From Saposhnikovia divaricata (lineage: Eukaryota; Streptophyta; Magnoliopsida; Apiales; Apiaceae): a stretch of 64,000 nucleotides of DNA. Below the pieces are notes generated by a model. It searched no databases, was not told the DNA's origin, and was given only the letters and a program-made list of their open reading frames with translations. The position numbers and the translations under genes were made by a program. Location of the stretch: contig CM071600.1 of the NCBI GenBank assembly GCA_036435485.1, positions 160,158,546 through 160,222,545 on the forward strand, written 5' to 3'. Each line of letters begins with the position of its first letter. Position 1 is the first letter of the stretch. Of the stretch, positions 43,902 through 56,109 are shown one piece after another.

Positions 43902-46900
43902 TGACGCCCCTAGATCCGGGGTCGGAGATCTAGGCGCTCACGGTCCATTTTCCATTAATAACATACCTGTTCTTGCACATAATATATGAAACAGCCATCG
44001 ACCCCACAATAAAACTCACACCGCACACGCACACACACACTCAGGTTAGAGTCTCAGAAACGTCATACACTTTATTAAGCAAAAGTAAATGTTTCAGAGT
44101 TATTACAGACCGAATTATATAGCATTTATGCTTCCAGCAACACTTCGATATGAAGCGGAGTTGGCGGCTTGAATGTTTGTTACGGTACACTGCCTTGCAC
44201 AGGTCATACTTATAAATAAAACGTACTAACAAAAGTTGCAAACCAATCCGGCTAATGGGGCCTACCGGTGGAATCTCAACTGCTGCCTCGGGTCTAGTCA
44301 CATGCTTTCGGGCAGTCTGTCTGGGTCTTGCCATTTCTCTTAGCTGTTGTGTTTGTAAATTTGAAAACAAGCAAGAGTGAGCAACAATAGCGCAGCAAGA
44401 AATATATGTATAAGGTAAGCAATATAACATTACATGTGTTTAGCAATTATTAAACTTGTTTATATCAATCAGTTATAAAATCACTTGTCATTGTTGATAA
44501 ATTTCGAAGGTGCACCAATACGTGCCCTTGTTTTCAAAGTAAACTTGCAGTTCTAGATACTGCATGAAGTCAACATCTTTCTCATCAAAATATAACACTA
44601 CCGGCAACTTGGCACATAAGCCTAAGAAGCAGTGTCAGAGCATTTTTCCAAAGTGGAGGAATGGGACTTAAAGAAAACATAAAACCTGACAGGGATTGAC
44701 GATGATCAGTCGCCACATCCGAGTCCAATAATCCGCGGGTCTCCTCTACCGGTAGAAGGATAGAAACTACATCCGTAACTATCCCCGGGTGAAAACTACA
44801 TCCGTAATCACCCTCGATGAAAACTACATCCGTAATCATCCTTCGGTAACACCTGGGCCGGAATAATAATTGATGGACAGCCTGGCTCACGGCCGCTTAC
44901 ACATCCCGGGAATCGTTCGTCAACGGTTCCCACACCTGCCAGAGTCCCTTTTTCTTTTTCTTTTAAAAACTTGATTTTGATTGAAAACTGAGTAATTGAG
45001 GTCCGACATCAGTCGACCGATGATTCTTGAAATCGTACAAGAAGCAAACCTGACCGGGGGTTTTCGAAAATGTTTTGAGTTCGAAAGAGTTCGATTTTGA
45101 AAGTGCTAAAGGTATCTTGGATTAGCTTTGTCTTTAAAATAATGAACAATAATTAATAAATGATATTTTAAGATTTAATATTAATAATTAATAAAATAAT
45201 TATTTAATTAAATAAGCTTTTAATCCAAGATAGGTATTTTGAGTATTTATGATGATATAAAAATAATTACTTGAGTATACGATACTTCCCGAATGACCCT
45301 TCGGGTTTTCGCAATTTAATTACGATATAATAATATACCGCTCCCCGGTCGATAGTATATATGGACCGCTACGACCTCTATTGCTAGAGTCGTTGTCCGA
45401 AGAAAACATATATGTGCTTATACATCTCAATTTCATCATTACTTCAATAAGCATAAACATTTGATACGATTGAAAACTACAAACACAACAGTGAAAGTCC
45501 TTATATATGTAAGTTTTGAAAAGTAAACTTGCCTTGGTGAGGTTGGGGTGGTCAAGCTCGCGGAGTGGAATGATCAATACATAATCAATAGCCGTTCGTT
45601 AGTACCTTAACAATATCTCTTTTAATTGCGAGGTTTTAGGGGGTACAAAATTAACTTAATGACTTCGTCTTATGACTCTCTAGCCCCACTATAGGTTCAT
45701 GTCATCACTCGATTACGCTCGTCACTTATTCGACTTAATTTGGTTACCATATCCGAATCACATTCAATCCCCCTAAAATCACACTCCACTTACGACTTTT
45801 TCACTTGCGCGAATTTTACTCTAACATTTTTATAAAATTGAAAAATACATATTTTAATCCAATTCTTTTTGGGTAGCCTTCACCACTGCATTTACTAGCT
45901 CCTCTAATTTTTCCATGATCCTACATAAATTTTTAGGGGTTTAAACAAGGTTCACAAGGGGACCATTTAGTGCAGTTCGGATTCCAGAAAGACATCTCAC
46001 TTCTCAGACCATAACTCATAATCTATACATCACCTAGTCATGAACCTTATATTTCTGGAAACTACATTAAAATACCTTTCCAACAATGTATATTAGGACT
46101 TCAGGGGATAAGATTTAGGGGTTCAAAACCCTCTTACAAGACAGTACAAGTTCCTGGAAAATTACTCAGCATGCTTATACCACTTAACCATTCAAGAATC
46201 TTATATAAACATCACAACCATCATCTAAACCACCAAGATCATACTCTATAGCATACATGGAGTTACATACACTAACCACAAGCTTAAAAATCACAACCAC
46301 AACATTTAAACTCAAGATCTACATCATCCATAACTTATGTGTCCAAGATTCACACTAATATCCATGGATCTAACATTAAACACCACAAATAATTCATGGC
46401 CAAGAGGGGTTAGGGTTTTATACCTTCATGGGTACCTAGGAGCCTTGGGTATGCCTTACAAGTCTCAAGAACACCTTGGATGAGCTCCTACAATCCTTAC
46501 AACTCAAGATCTAAATGAAAACTCAACATTGTTACTATTCATCAAAACTTCAACAATTTATAACTTAAAAACTAATGGATGAAAGGGGTTGGAATTCATA
46601 TCATACCTTCCTTATATGATGTAGAGTACCTAGGATTTTTGTCTTGAATTAAGAGTGATGAGAAGTGGAAGAAAAGAATTTTTCTTCCCCTTTCTAGAGC
46701 TTGGACCGAGAGCAACAAGAGCTTGGGCGGGGAGAGAGAGTTTTTGTTTTGTGTTTTGGTGTTGGTTGAATAAAGTAAGGTGTGTTGGGTGATATGTATT
46801 AGGTGTATGTATATGTATCACATGTTGCAAGTCTAGTGCCTAGGCCATACCTCCTTGTCTCCTTGGACAATGCACCTTAACTAGTCACTATTCCTCTTGC

Positions 46901-47370
46901 TATCTTTGCATTGCTAGTTTGCTTTCCTAACTACTTAGTTGCATGGGACTTGCATGCAATATCATTCCTTGTATCATTATTCTTCCACCAATGCTTGTCA
47001 CTTAATCTTTAATTCGCATCGTATCTTAATTAATTTCTCGTAATAATATTTTGTCGCGTAGAGATTTCCCTTGTAATTCCCTAAGCACTTAATTGTGTAA
47101 ATTCCTCGAATATCCATAACTCCTCGTCATAATTTCTAATAAATCTTTTAATACTCCAATAACTCTCAAATCCCAAGTTTTTTAAATCTTACTAACAATA
47201 AGACTCTTGCCTTCAACAACCTTCCCTTTATCTTACATGGTGAATGTAACAACATAATTTCTCAGACAATCAATTCCATTAAACAACAGGGATGACTAAA
47301 AAGGTTCCAATTTCACAATGTCATATGGTATTATATAAAAGAAAATATTACAAAAATTAGGGTTCTTACA
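43902..47370 (-). repeat. B 5' LTR
   Basis: Plus-strand limits TGACGCCCCTAG and GGGTTCTTACA. Highly similar to 34032-37505; small differences include the length of a TATG repeat near 46810. Confidence 0.95.
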
Positions 47371-49280
47371 TATATATATCGTATTCATTGAATGTAGACC
47401 GGGAGTCAGTACTTCTTGATATATCGTAATTACATTCAAGGAAAATATTTAAGTAAATATTTTCCATTATTTGGTTGACGAATATTATTTGAATATTCGT
47501 CCGAGATTATTTAATTAACGATTATCACTTCAAATAATTATTTGAACGTTATCTATTCAATGAATATTATTTTTCGATATTCATTCAAAGTCGATTCATC
47601 TATCGAATAATATTTCAAATATTCTTTTAAAGCTTGGATTACTCAATGAATATTATTTTGATATTCATTTAGAATATTATTCATTAAATGAATATTACTT
47701 TGTGAATATTCATTTAAGTTCCTAATTACTTGACGAATATTATTTTAATTATTCATCTGATGATCTATTTATTATCGAATATTACTTCAAGATTCCTTTC
47801 AAGTATTATTACTTGAACGAATATTATTTTGAATATTCATTTAAATATTTAATTATTCAATAAATATTTCCTCCTTATTTATTCGAGAAGTATTCTAAGA
47901 AATACTTCGATTTAAATATTCGCTCGTAGTCATAAGCCTCCTGTAATTATTTCTGATACAATAATGTTCTCCGAATACTTATCTAATACTCTGAAATGAC
48001 TTCATATATTATCATTGACCTTCGATAATTATAAAATTTCTTCGAAGTCGGATTATTATTAATATTATGTCTAGAAAGGTTCTCAAAATGTCGTTCTTCC
48101 TTCGAATCTATCTTCCAAATAATAAGAGAACCTTACTTGAAAAATGTTATTTACCTTGATGACTTCCCGGTCATAAATCTTTCGAAAAGTATTCTTTTCA
48201 CTCGCAACTAGAAATGCTATCTATTGCATCTGTGTACCCTCTCATCATTCGAGGGGTAAGATTATTGGAACAAGATGGTATCCTCTAACAAGCAACAGCT
48301 TGGGAGATAAAATGTTGAATTTTCCTTTCCAATTAGATACGACTACTTTGTGCAGTCTTATCAACAAGTATTATACTTGGGGAAAAGGGGACGAACTTTA
48401 CGTTCAGAATCATGATCTTCTTTTCGAACTTGGAGTCTGTAAGAGGCCAAGTAGCGCCGGTCCATCTCATTGGCCCAACCGTTGGCCAGGGAGATCTAAC
48501 AGGGCGGTAGACAAGTAAATCTGTCAGCTCTTCCTTCTATCGGTAGTAAATCTAAATTGAGCTGTACAATCTGCGACTGATCATCGTAAGGATTGGAACA
48601 GTGGGCGCGGTGAATACTCCAGCATTAGTTCGTCATTCAGATTCATTTATTTCCTGCAACATTATTATTGTTGGCAGTATTGGAAAAGTATTCATAATTG
48701 GAATATATAAGTTTTGAACTTCATCATTTACCTTATACTGGCATTATTATGGCATATGGTTACAAAGATGTTTGAACTGCTATACATATATATATATATA
48801 TATATATATATGTCATCACTGTTCAGTTATATTATTGTTGGTGGGCTATTGCTCACCCTTGCTTATTTATTATGTCACAAAAATAGCTAGGACAGATGGC
48901 TCGCGTCAGGCGCACTCAGCGCAAGTGGGTTACCCGATCCACCGGACTCCCCGCTGAGATGCTAGCTACCATTGCTAAGGTAGCATAGATAGACAGCTTT
49001 TGTTTCCTGTTTAACTATATGTATAATTAATGTAATCAACGGCAAAACTTTTAAACTTATGAAGTTATCCTTTTGGCTTGTAATAACTTTTATTCGTAAA
49101 CCCCTTTACGTAAGACTTATTTCAATTTCATCTCTGGGACTATAACGGTGTGTGAGTGAGTGGATATTATTGTGGGGTCACAGCATGCTACTTATTGATT
49201 TTGGACTCAAGTCAAGTATTACGTATAAGTTATGAGACCGTGACGATCCGATCCCTGACCCCGGATCTGGGGGCGTTACA
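47371..49280 (+). repeat. A 5' LTR, piece 2
   Basis: It resumes the LTR after B and ends GGATCTGGGGGCGTTACA at 49280, directly before the PBS. It includes the AATATTC-rich block (47400-47900) and a second TA run (about 48783-48811). Confidence 0.93.
47400..47900 (+). repeat. AATATTC-rich degenerate array in the 5' LTR of A
   Basis: Repeated GAATATTATTTT and AATATTCATTTA steps alternate; the core GAATATTC is palindromic. The same block is at 56110-56680 and, inverted, at 18590-19330. Confidence 0.8.
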
Positions 49281-49284
49281 GAGA

Positions 49285-49296
49285 TGGTATCAGAGC
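49285..49296 (+). promoter_or_regulatory. Primer-binding site of A (initiator tRNA-Met)
   Basis: TGGTATCAGAGC lies four bases after the LTR end. Confidence 0.95.
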
Positions 49297-49489
49297 GAAA
49301 GTTATATATCCCAAGAGATGATACGACGTTATATAATAATAAATTCACTTATATAATAAAAACCCTTGCCAGGTTCACCTAAAACCCATACGGGAACTTT
49401 TTAAGTATCATGATAGTAACATAGTTCGTCTTGTGTAGGCGAGCGACTTATCAGCCCAGGAGGCAGCTGCGAGATAGCATGATGAGGAC

Positions 49490-50332
49490 ATGTACCGGAC
49501 TAGGGACCCGTATTATGAGCACTTGCTTGATAAGGATACTGAGCCTGAGGAGGAGGACCCTGAGGAGGTCCAGGTTGACGCTGATACTGATGCTATTGAG
49601 TCTGAGGTGGAGGACCCTGAGGAGGTCCAGGTTGATGCTGATACTGATGTTGTTGAGACTGAGGGGGAGGAGGACCCGGAGGGGGTCCAAATAGGGCAGG
49701 ACGCTGAGTTAGTTGCTGAGGATGAGGATTTTTGGGTTGTATATGAGATTAGGACCATGGAGGAGAACACTGATATGACCACTGAGCAGGTCATGGCTGC
49801 TGTTGTTGGACAGGCTGTAGATGAGGATGAGCCAGTGGATGATGCTGTAGGGAGTTCTGGACTACTAGTGCCACCCCTCTCTGTTGAGAGAGCCCCTACC
49901 CCACCACCACTACCCGTGAGCCCATTTTCCGATGAGTTTGAGGAGCTTACCCCAGAGCCCCAGCCGACAGAGACTGCAGCCCCGGCTGAGCCATCCACCC
50001 CACCTCATGTCCCGATAGGGGGAGTCCCAGTATGTGTTCACAACTTGATTGTGAACGGGCTTTATAGAGAGTTGTTAGTGGCGGATGCTAGATTGGCAGA
50101 GTCTAGGAGGGAGCTAGCAATGGAGAGAGCCGCCCGGATGAGGTTACAGGGCCAGAGGACTATCAGTGATCGGGTTGGGTATAGGGCTATGACCCGCATC
50201 GAGCTGCGGGCTCGGGTGAGGGTGCGACAGTTGCCTACTGATGGGCATGGTATGGTAGCCAGAGCAGATACCGAGGAGATTTTCCGCATCGCCATGGGGA
50301 GGGTTTGGATGATGTTTCATCGTGGCGGCTGA
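49490..50332 (+). CDS. A upstream ORF between PBS and gag, 280 residues, unknown function
   Basis: An uninterrupted frame starts at ATG 49490, about 190 bp after the PBS, and ends at TGA after 280 codons. Residues 15-75 are very acidic with a repeated unit (EDPEEVQVDADTD, three imperfect copies). Residues 110-180 are proline-rich, and the last 100 are arginine-rich and helical (ELLVADARLAESRRELAMER, then AARMRLQ). That last part aligns with the upstream ORF of B. It is open although gag and pol of the same element carry several stops. No known domain, signal peptide or membrane span is seen. It could be a nuclear or RNA-binding accessory protein, but that is speculation. Confidence 0.7.
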   Translation: MYRTRDPYYEHLLDKDTEPEEEDPEEVQVDADTDAIESEVEDPEEVQVDADTDVVETEGEEDPEGVQIGQDAELVAEDEDFWVVYEIRTMEENTDMTTEQVMAAVVGQAVDEDEPVDDAVGSSGLLVPPLSVERAPTPPPLPVSPFSDEFEELTPEPQPTETAAPAEPSTPPHVPIGGVPVCVHNLIVNGLYRELLVADARLAESRRELAMERAARMRLQGQRTISDRVGYRAMTRIELRARVRVRQLPTDGHGMVARADTEEIFRIAMGRVWMMFHRGG

Positions 50333-50747
50333 TTTCAGATGTAGTGTTGCAGTAGTCTAGTTGTCTAGTCATGTACGGACGTAGTAGTGCCGGCTTTTGT
50401 AGGGATGGTTTCATTGTACTTATTTTCCCTTTTTGCAGACTAGACAGATAGACATCATATTTCACTTTTGACTTGTTGTTGTTGTTAGGATGGTTGTACT
50501 TTAAACTATCGTTGTAACTCAGATGTTGTACCTTTTTGGTACCTGGTAATTTGTTTCCCTTTCAGTTATTTCAATTTTGTTGGGATGCTATCACGAGTTT
50601 ATTAGCATATGTACTGCTTTCGATTAAGTTGCCATGAGATATAAAACTGTGGGATCGTAAATCCAATCATGTAATGAATTATGCAAGGAAAAATCCTTTA
50701 AAACAGGTAAGTGAACCTAATGTATAATTGTCCAAATTTTCAGTAAA
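50333..50747. other. A leader between the upstream ORF and gag
   Basis: No gene seen. It ends in AATTTTCAG seven bases before the gag ATG, a good intron acceptor, so gag could be reached by splicing that removes the upstream ORF. Inference only. Confidence 0.4.
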
Positions 50748-52102
50748 ATGCCTCCAAGATGAATGGGCACTAGGGCTAACCCCCGTGAATCTACTAACCA
50801 AGAGAGTCACAACCAACATGAGGAAAACCATGAATATAATGAAAAACAAGATCAGGACTATAATGAGCAAGAAGATTCCTAGTATGGAGCAGAGGATGAA
50901 CCCATGTACTCCGAAGACTTTGAGGGGGAAATAATGGGTGGAGAAATTGAAGTGGAGCAGGAAGGGGAGAACCGGGGCAGAGACCCCATGGGCAAGTTTA
51001 TGGATCTGCTTAGGCAGAATTTGAACCAATACCCCCAACCACCACCAGGAAACAACACTTCAGTGGCAAATTCCTTCAGGGCCTTTAAGTCCCTTAAGCC
51101 CCAGAGTTCCACGGATCGGCTAACCCAAACGCGCAACACCATAGGTTAAATCATTCAAAGCAAAAGAGCAACTGTTGTTCTTTATTGTAAACAAAAACCT
51201 TTCTTGTCCAAACAAGAAACAGAAATAATGTTTCTACGAATCGCAGGCACGTAAAAACAGTCTTCAAGTTCTAAAACAAGCCCAGAGGGCAAAGATAAAT
51301 AATAAGTTCCTACAGCTAAAGCAGCAACTCTTGCTCCATTGCCTACTCGTAGGTCCACTTCTCCCTTAGCCAAAGTCCTACTTTTCTGCAGTTCCTGCAC
51401 ATTTATACAAATGTGAGAAACCCCATTGAGGCGAGGGCCTGGATCAAGGAAATGGAAAAATCTTTCCAGATTATGAGTATCAATGAGGCTCAGAAGACTA
51501 TTTTTGCTACTTACCTACTAAAGAGAGAGGCCAATTATTTGTGGGAGGCCAAAAAGAACATGGAGACTGATGCTATCGTAACCTGGGAAAGGTTTACGCA
51601 ATTATTTCTGGAGAAGTACTTCCCGAAGTTCATGAAAACTCAGATGGAACTTCAGTTTTTGGAACTAAAACAGAACAATATGTCAGTGGCTGACTATGAG
51701 ACCAAATTTGCTGAGTTGTCGAGATTTGTGCCGGAATTTGTGGATACCAAAGAAAAGAAAGCTAACAGGTTTCAACAAGGGTTGAAACAGTGGATCCAGA
51801 ATAGAGTGGCGGTTTTAGAAATTATGGATTATGCCACCTTAGTGCAGAAGGCAACTATTGTGGAAGCTGGAAGTGATCAAATGCAGAGAGAAAGAGAAAA
51901 AGGGGGAATAAAGAGAAAGTATGCCAGTATGGGCGGAGGGTCCACTGGAGGAAAACCCCCAACCAAGTTTAACAGAGGAACCATTTCCCTACCTGGGAGA
52001 AGAGAAGGGTTTAAGCCATCTGGGAGTGCAACGGTGAGCCAGGGCGGCAACGGTGAGCCAGGGCGGCCAGCAATCAGGAATGACCCGTTCTCATCAGTCT
52101 AG
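50748..52102 (+). pseudogene. A gag, interrupted by stops and by a copia fragment
   Basis: ATG 50748 reads MPPR*MGTRANP, with TGA at codon 5, and a TAG follows near 50879. The acidic leader leads into SFRAFKSLKP, where a 292-bp copia piece is inserted (51127-51418). Capsid coding then resumes with EARAWIKEMEKSFQIM, VTWERFTQLFLEKYFPKFM and LKQNNMSVADYETKF and stays open to 52102. It is similar to the gag of B throughout. Several independent lesions show that it is not functional. Confidence 0.92.
51127..51418 (-). mobile_element. 292-bp internal fragment of a Ty1/copia polyprotein inserted in the gag of A
   Basis: On the minus strand it reads VGNGARVAALAVGTYYLSLP, ELEDCFYVPAIRRNIISVSC and LDKKGF, the protease to gag-pre-integrase region of a copia polyprotein, and nothing else. 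It has no LTR ends. The 5 bases AACCC occur on both sides (51122-51126 and 51419-51423), so it may be bounded by a target duplication. The donor clade differs from F and I as far as can be seen. Confidence 0.82.
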
Positions 52103-52346
52103 ACCCCCTTACCATTATGTGTTACCTATGGGAAGAGGCATTCCGGTGCGTGCAACCTGAAGCAGATAAACTGCTATAAGTGTGGGCGTGATGGGCACTA
52201 TGCTACCTCTTGCACCACGATCATCCCTAAAAGCACCACTTGTTTCCAGCACGGACAGCGAGGGCACATGAGGAAGGACTGCCCAAGGAACAAACCAGCG
52301 GCATCAGGGGTGAGCAAGGCTGCCTCCAACTGCCAGGACTTTTAAT
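52103..52346 (+). pseudogene. A zinc-knuckle region (frameshifted)
   Basis: In a shifted frame the knuckles read CYKCGRDGHYATSC and CFQHGQRGHMRKDC. The second has lost one zinc ligand (CFKC-type to CFQH). A frameshift after SKAASN leads into the protease frame. Confidence 0.85.
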
Positions 52347-52760
52347 ATGTCAATACAAGATGCGGTGAGGGACACGGATGTGATAGCAGGTACATTTTCT
52401 CTCAATTCAGTCAGTGCAAATGTCTTATTTGATTCGGGAGCAACTAAGTCTTTTATATCTAGAGATTTTGCGCATAAATTGAAGCTTAAAACCCAGCAAC
52501 TAAGAGATTCCTTACAAGTAGAGATAGCTAATCAGAAAGTCATACCGGTTAATCGAATTCACCCCGATTGTAAACTAGAAATAGGAGGACGATCCTTCTA
52601 TGTCGATTTAATTCCTTTTAAGCTAGGGGAATTTGATGTCATTTTGGGAATGGATTGGTTGTCTCGCAATAATGCGCAGATAGATTGTAAAGGGAAAAAA
52701 GTTAAGTTGAAAACCCCAGGGAAGAAAGAAATAGTGTTTAAGGGGATGCGACAGACCTAG
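52347..52760 (+). pseudogene. A aspartic protease domain
   Basis: An open 137-codon block contains NVLFDSGATKSFIS, the catalytic DSG motif, and GEFDVILGMDWLSRNNAQID, the second half of the fold. It ends at TAG 52758-52760, and a TAA follows near 52800. It corresponds to the protease of B with high similarity. Confidence 0.93.
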
Positions 52761-54496
52761 AAAATTCTGACCATGGCGCAAACCAAGAGATTGCTACGAT
52801 AAGGGAACGAGGCTTATTTAGCTTACGTTATAGACACTCAGAAGGAAGCGCCAAGATTGCAAGACATTCCGGTAATTAATGAGTTCGAGGACGTGTTCCC
52901 ACAAGATCTTCCTGGACTACCACCTGATAGGGTTATTGAGTTTGCCATTGAGTTAGCCCTGGGGACGGTATCGGTTTCGAAGGCCCCGTACCGATTAGCC
53001 CCAGTAGAAATGAAAGAGCTAGCTAAACAGTTACAGGAATTGTTGGATAAGGGTATGATAAGGCCCAGTGTGTCGCCTTGGGGCGCATCAGTGTTGTTTG
53101 TTAAGAAAAAGGACGGGAGCATGAGGTTATGCATCGAATACCGAGAGTTGAATAAGCTAACCATAAAGAATAAGTATCCACTACCCAGGATAGATGATTT
53201 GTTTGACCAGCTAAGAGGCGCTGAATACTTCTCTAAGATTGACCTGAGAACGGGATATCACCAACTGAAGATTAAACCTAAAAATATTCCGAAGACTGCA
53301 TTCCGTACTAGATATGGACATTATGAGTTCTTGGTCATGTCGTTTGGATTGACCAACGCCCCAGCAGCTTTCAAGGACTTAATGAATAGAGTGTTCAAAG
53401 AATATTTGGACAAATTCGTGATAGTCTTCATTGATGATATTCTCATATACTCAAAGACAGAGGCAGAACACGCTGAACATTTGAGGATAACTTTGGAAAT
53501 ACTCAGGGAGGAGCAGTTATATGCTAAATTCTCAAAGTTTGAGTTCTGGAAAAATGAAGTACAATTCTTAGGGCACGTGATCAATAGCGAAGGAGTGTTG
53601 GTTAACCCCTCTAAGATAGAAGCAGTTTCAAATTGGGAACGGCCAACTACTCCAACTGAGGTAAGGAGTTTCATCGGACTAGCCGGATATTACAGAAGAT
53701 TTGTCCAAGATTTTGTGAAAATCGCCGCTCCATTAACTCGACTTACCCGTAAAACTGAGAAATTTGAATGGACTGAAAAATGCGAGAAGAGTTTCCAAGA
53801 GTTAAAGAAGAGGTTGGTGACAGCCCCAGTGTTGGCATTACCTGATGAAAAAGGAGATTTCGTGATTTACAGTGATGCTTCGCATAAAGGATTGGGATGC
53901 GTGCTTATGCATGCATCTAGGCAATTGAAGGATTATGAGGTCAGGTATCCCACGCATGATCTAGAACTAGCAGCCATAGTCTTCGCTTTAAAGATTTGGA
54001 GACACTACTTGTATGGGGAAAAGTGCGAGATTTACACTGACCATAAGAGCCTCAAGTACATTTTCACTCAGAAAGAGCTTAACATGCGCCAGAGGAGATG
54101 GCTAGAGTTAATCAAGGATTACGATTGTGAGATGCGTTTTCACCCAGCAAAGCCAATGTGGTGGCTGATGCCCTTATTAGGAAAGAGAAGCTCAAGATGA
54201 TAACTTCAGAGAAAGAGTTAGTGAAAGATTTTGAGAAGTTGGAAATTGAGATTAAGTTACCCGAAGGGGGCCAAGAAAAGTTGATGGAAATTAGAATCCA
54301 ACCTCCATTGTTAGAAAAGATTAGACTGTGTCAAGAACGGATAATGGAGGAAGAAAAGAACTCCACGGAAGAGATAATGACCGGGGAAGAAATTAAGGGT
54401 GAAAGAGACAAGGAAGGGATCATGAGGTACACGTACAGAATATGGATCCCAAATGTCCAGGAACTCAAGGATGAGATTTTATTCGAGGCACATAAC
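52761..54496 (+). pseudogene. A reverse transcriptase and RNase H, truncated before integrase
   Basis: From 52857 the RT is open: VSPWGASVLFVKKKDGSM, YFSKIDLRTGYHQL and the catalytic VFIDDILIYSK. RNase H follows (YSDASHKGLGCVL, then YTDHKSLKYIF) but lacks the eight residues QHGKVIAY present in B. A one-base loss near 54145 moves the frame, and the tether region continues to RIWIPNVQELKDEI. At about 54497 the sequence jumps into the LTR, so integrase and chromodomain are absent. Confidence 0.94.
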
Positions 54497-55932
54497 TCAA
54501 AACATAACACATGTCTTGCCAAATGCCTCATCCATTACATCACACTCCACTAACACACCAAGATGAGATATTATCTAGAAAAAGATCACTTTATGCATTA
54601 TTATCATAAAACAACCAAGCAAACACAAAGAACTCTCCATTTTCCTTTCTTTCTTGAAACTTTCGACCAAGGTGCTAGAAGTAAGGCTTCCAACCATCAT
54701 TTGATCTTTAAATATTTATGGTGAGTACGTCATATCATAGCTTAGATCCCTTAGAAATTTTAGCTTCAAATTCATCTTCTTCCATTTTCAAATAAATCAT
54801 CAAAGATGATGATGAATAGTGTTTTCAAGAACTAATCTTTGTTTTTCTTGTTTTCATGGTTGATCCTAGCTAACTTAAGGCTATCCAAGGACCATACCAA
54901 GCTCTGTGAGGCTAGTACATACTCCAAGGAAGGTATAAGACTTGAAAACCCTAGATCTACTTTGAGTTTTAAGCATGTTCTTGATGTATCTAGCTTAGTT
55001 ATGATTATGTTCATGTTATAAGCATGCTTAGTTAATGATTTAGGGATTTAAGAAGCAGGATGATTTTGATGCTAAGATCAGTAGCTTCTGGACTTGTTGA
55101 GATGATTATTATGTGTATAAGTTGTTTGGATGCCCGGTGTGGCTTGGTTGAATTGTTATGATTTTTAGAACGTTAGATATATAGCCGTCATAATGCCCGA
55201 TTTTCATTAACCTTAAGAATCCGATCAATACAGTGACCATACCTTTCTGTTCTTGACAAACTTATGAACTATACTCAAAGGTTTCTGAACATAAAACATT
55301 TTGGCGAAATAATCGAAGCGTTTCGACTTACGGTTTAGGAGTTATGGCCGGTATACTAAAAGTAGTTCGAAACCGTAAATGAGAATTCGTAACTGAAATT
55401 GAACCATCGTAAAATACGTAAGTCAGTGGAAAATCTTGGTAATTAAATAATAAAGGTAAAAAGGAAGGTGTGAGAGGAAACCTCATGTGAATCGGATCGT
55501 TTTTCGATTTTATAAAAATGTTTGAATCAAGGTTAAACGCGAACGAACCCCTTAAAAGTATAACTTTGGTTATAACTTAGAAAACGAGCGATAAAACTCG
55601 AGGTATAATCTTGGTTTGTAATCGATCGAATTTAGAACTTATACGACTTAAGTGTACACTAAGTGTGAGTATGATGACATGTCTTAATGATGAACAAATG
55701 TCGGATCGTATCGGTAATAAAAAGAGTTACACCAAAAAGGGGTATAACAAGATAATTCGAAAACATGTTTCGACTTAAGTTGATACTTAACCCTTCAAAA
55801 AGTGTTAAGTGATTAATCTCGAATCTCTTGACTATTTATAGATCGCCGAGCTAACCCGGGACACCCTACCACTACCCCTACTCGTACTCGATTACCAGGC
55901 AAGTTCTAAATCCTTTTTAAAGGCTGTTGCTG

Positions 55933-55936
<4 letters not shown>

Positions 55937-55969
<33 letters not shown>
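55937..55969 (+). repeat. (TA)n microsatellite in the 3' LTR of A
   Basis: TA run at the same LTR position as 33836-33875, shorter here. Confidence 0.95.
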
Positions 55970-55972
<3 letters not shown>

Positions 55973-56109
55973 TTAGTTTGTGTTACATATGCCATAGCAT
56001 GCATGCCTACTTTCAAAATATATTTTGATACCTGTTCCTTGAATTGTTGTCGGCTTATAAGCTAGATGTTAAATAATCAGTATAAGCCGGTTGTTGATAT
56101 GTCCCTTAG

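Larger units (their letters stand above)
34032..47370 (-). mobile_element. B: nearly complete Tekay-like chromovirus Ty3/gypsy element
   Basis: 13.3 kb with two full-length LTRs (3474 and 3469 bp) and all internal parts on the minus strand: PBS, upstream ORF, gag, protease, RT, RNase H, integrase and chromodomain-like C-terminus, then PPT. The LTRs differ only now and then, roughly a few differences per 100 bp by eye, so it is the youngest large element here. It sits in the 5' LTR of A. The flanks are TATTT (left) and TATAT (right), an imperfect 5-bp duplication in a TA-rich target. Nonsense codons and frameshifts prevent autonomous function. Confidence 0.95.

Noticed and set aside
49513..49998. 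161-codon serine/threonine-rich ORF antisense to the upstream ORF of A
   Set aside because: It is the complement of the acidic repeat region; low complexity explains the open frame.
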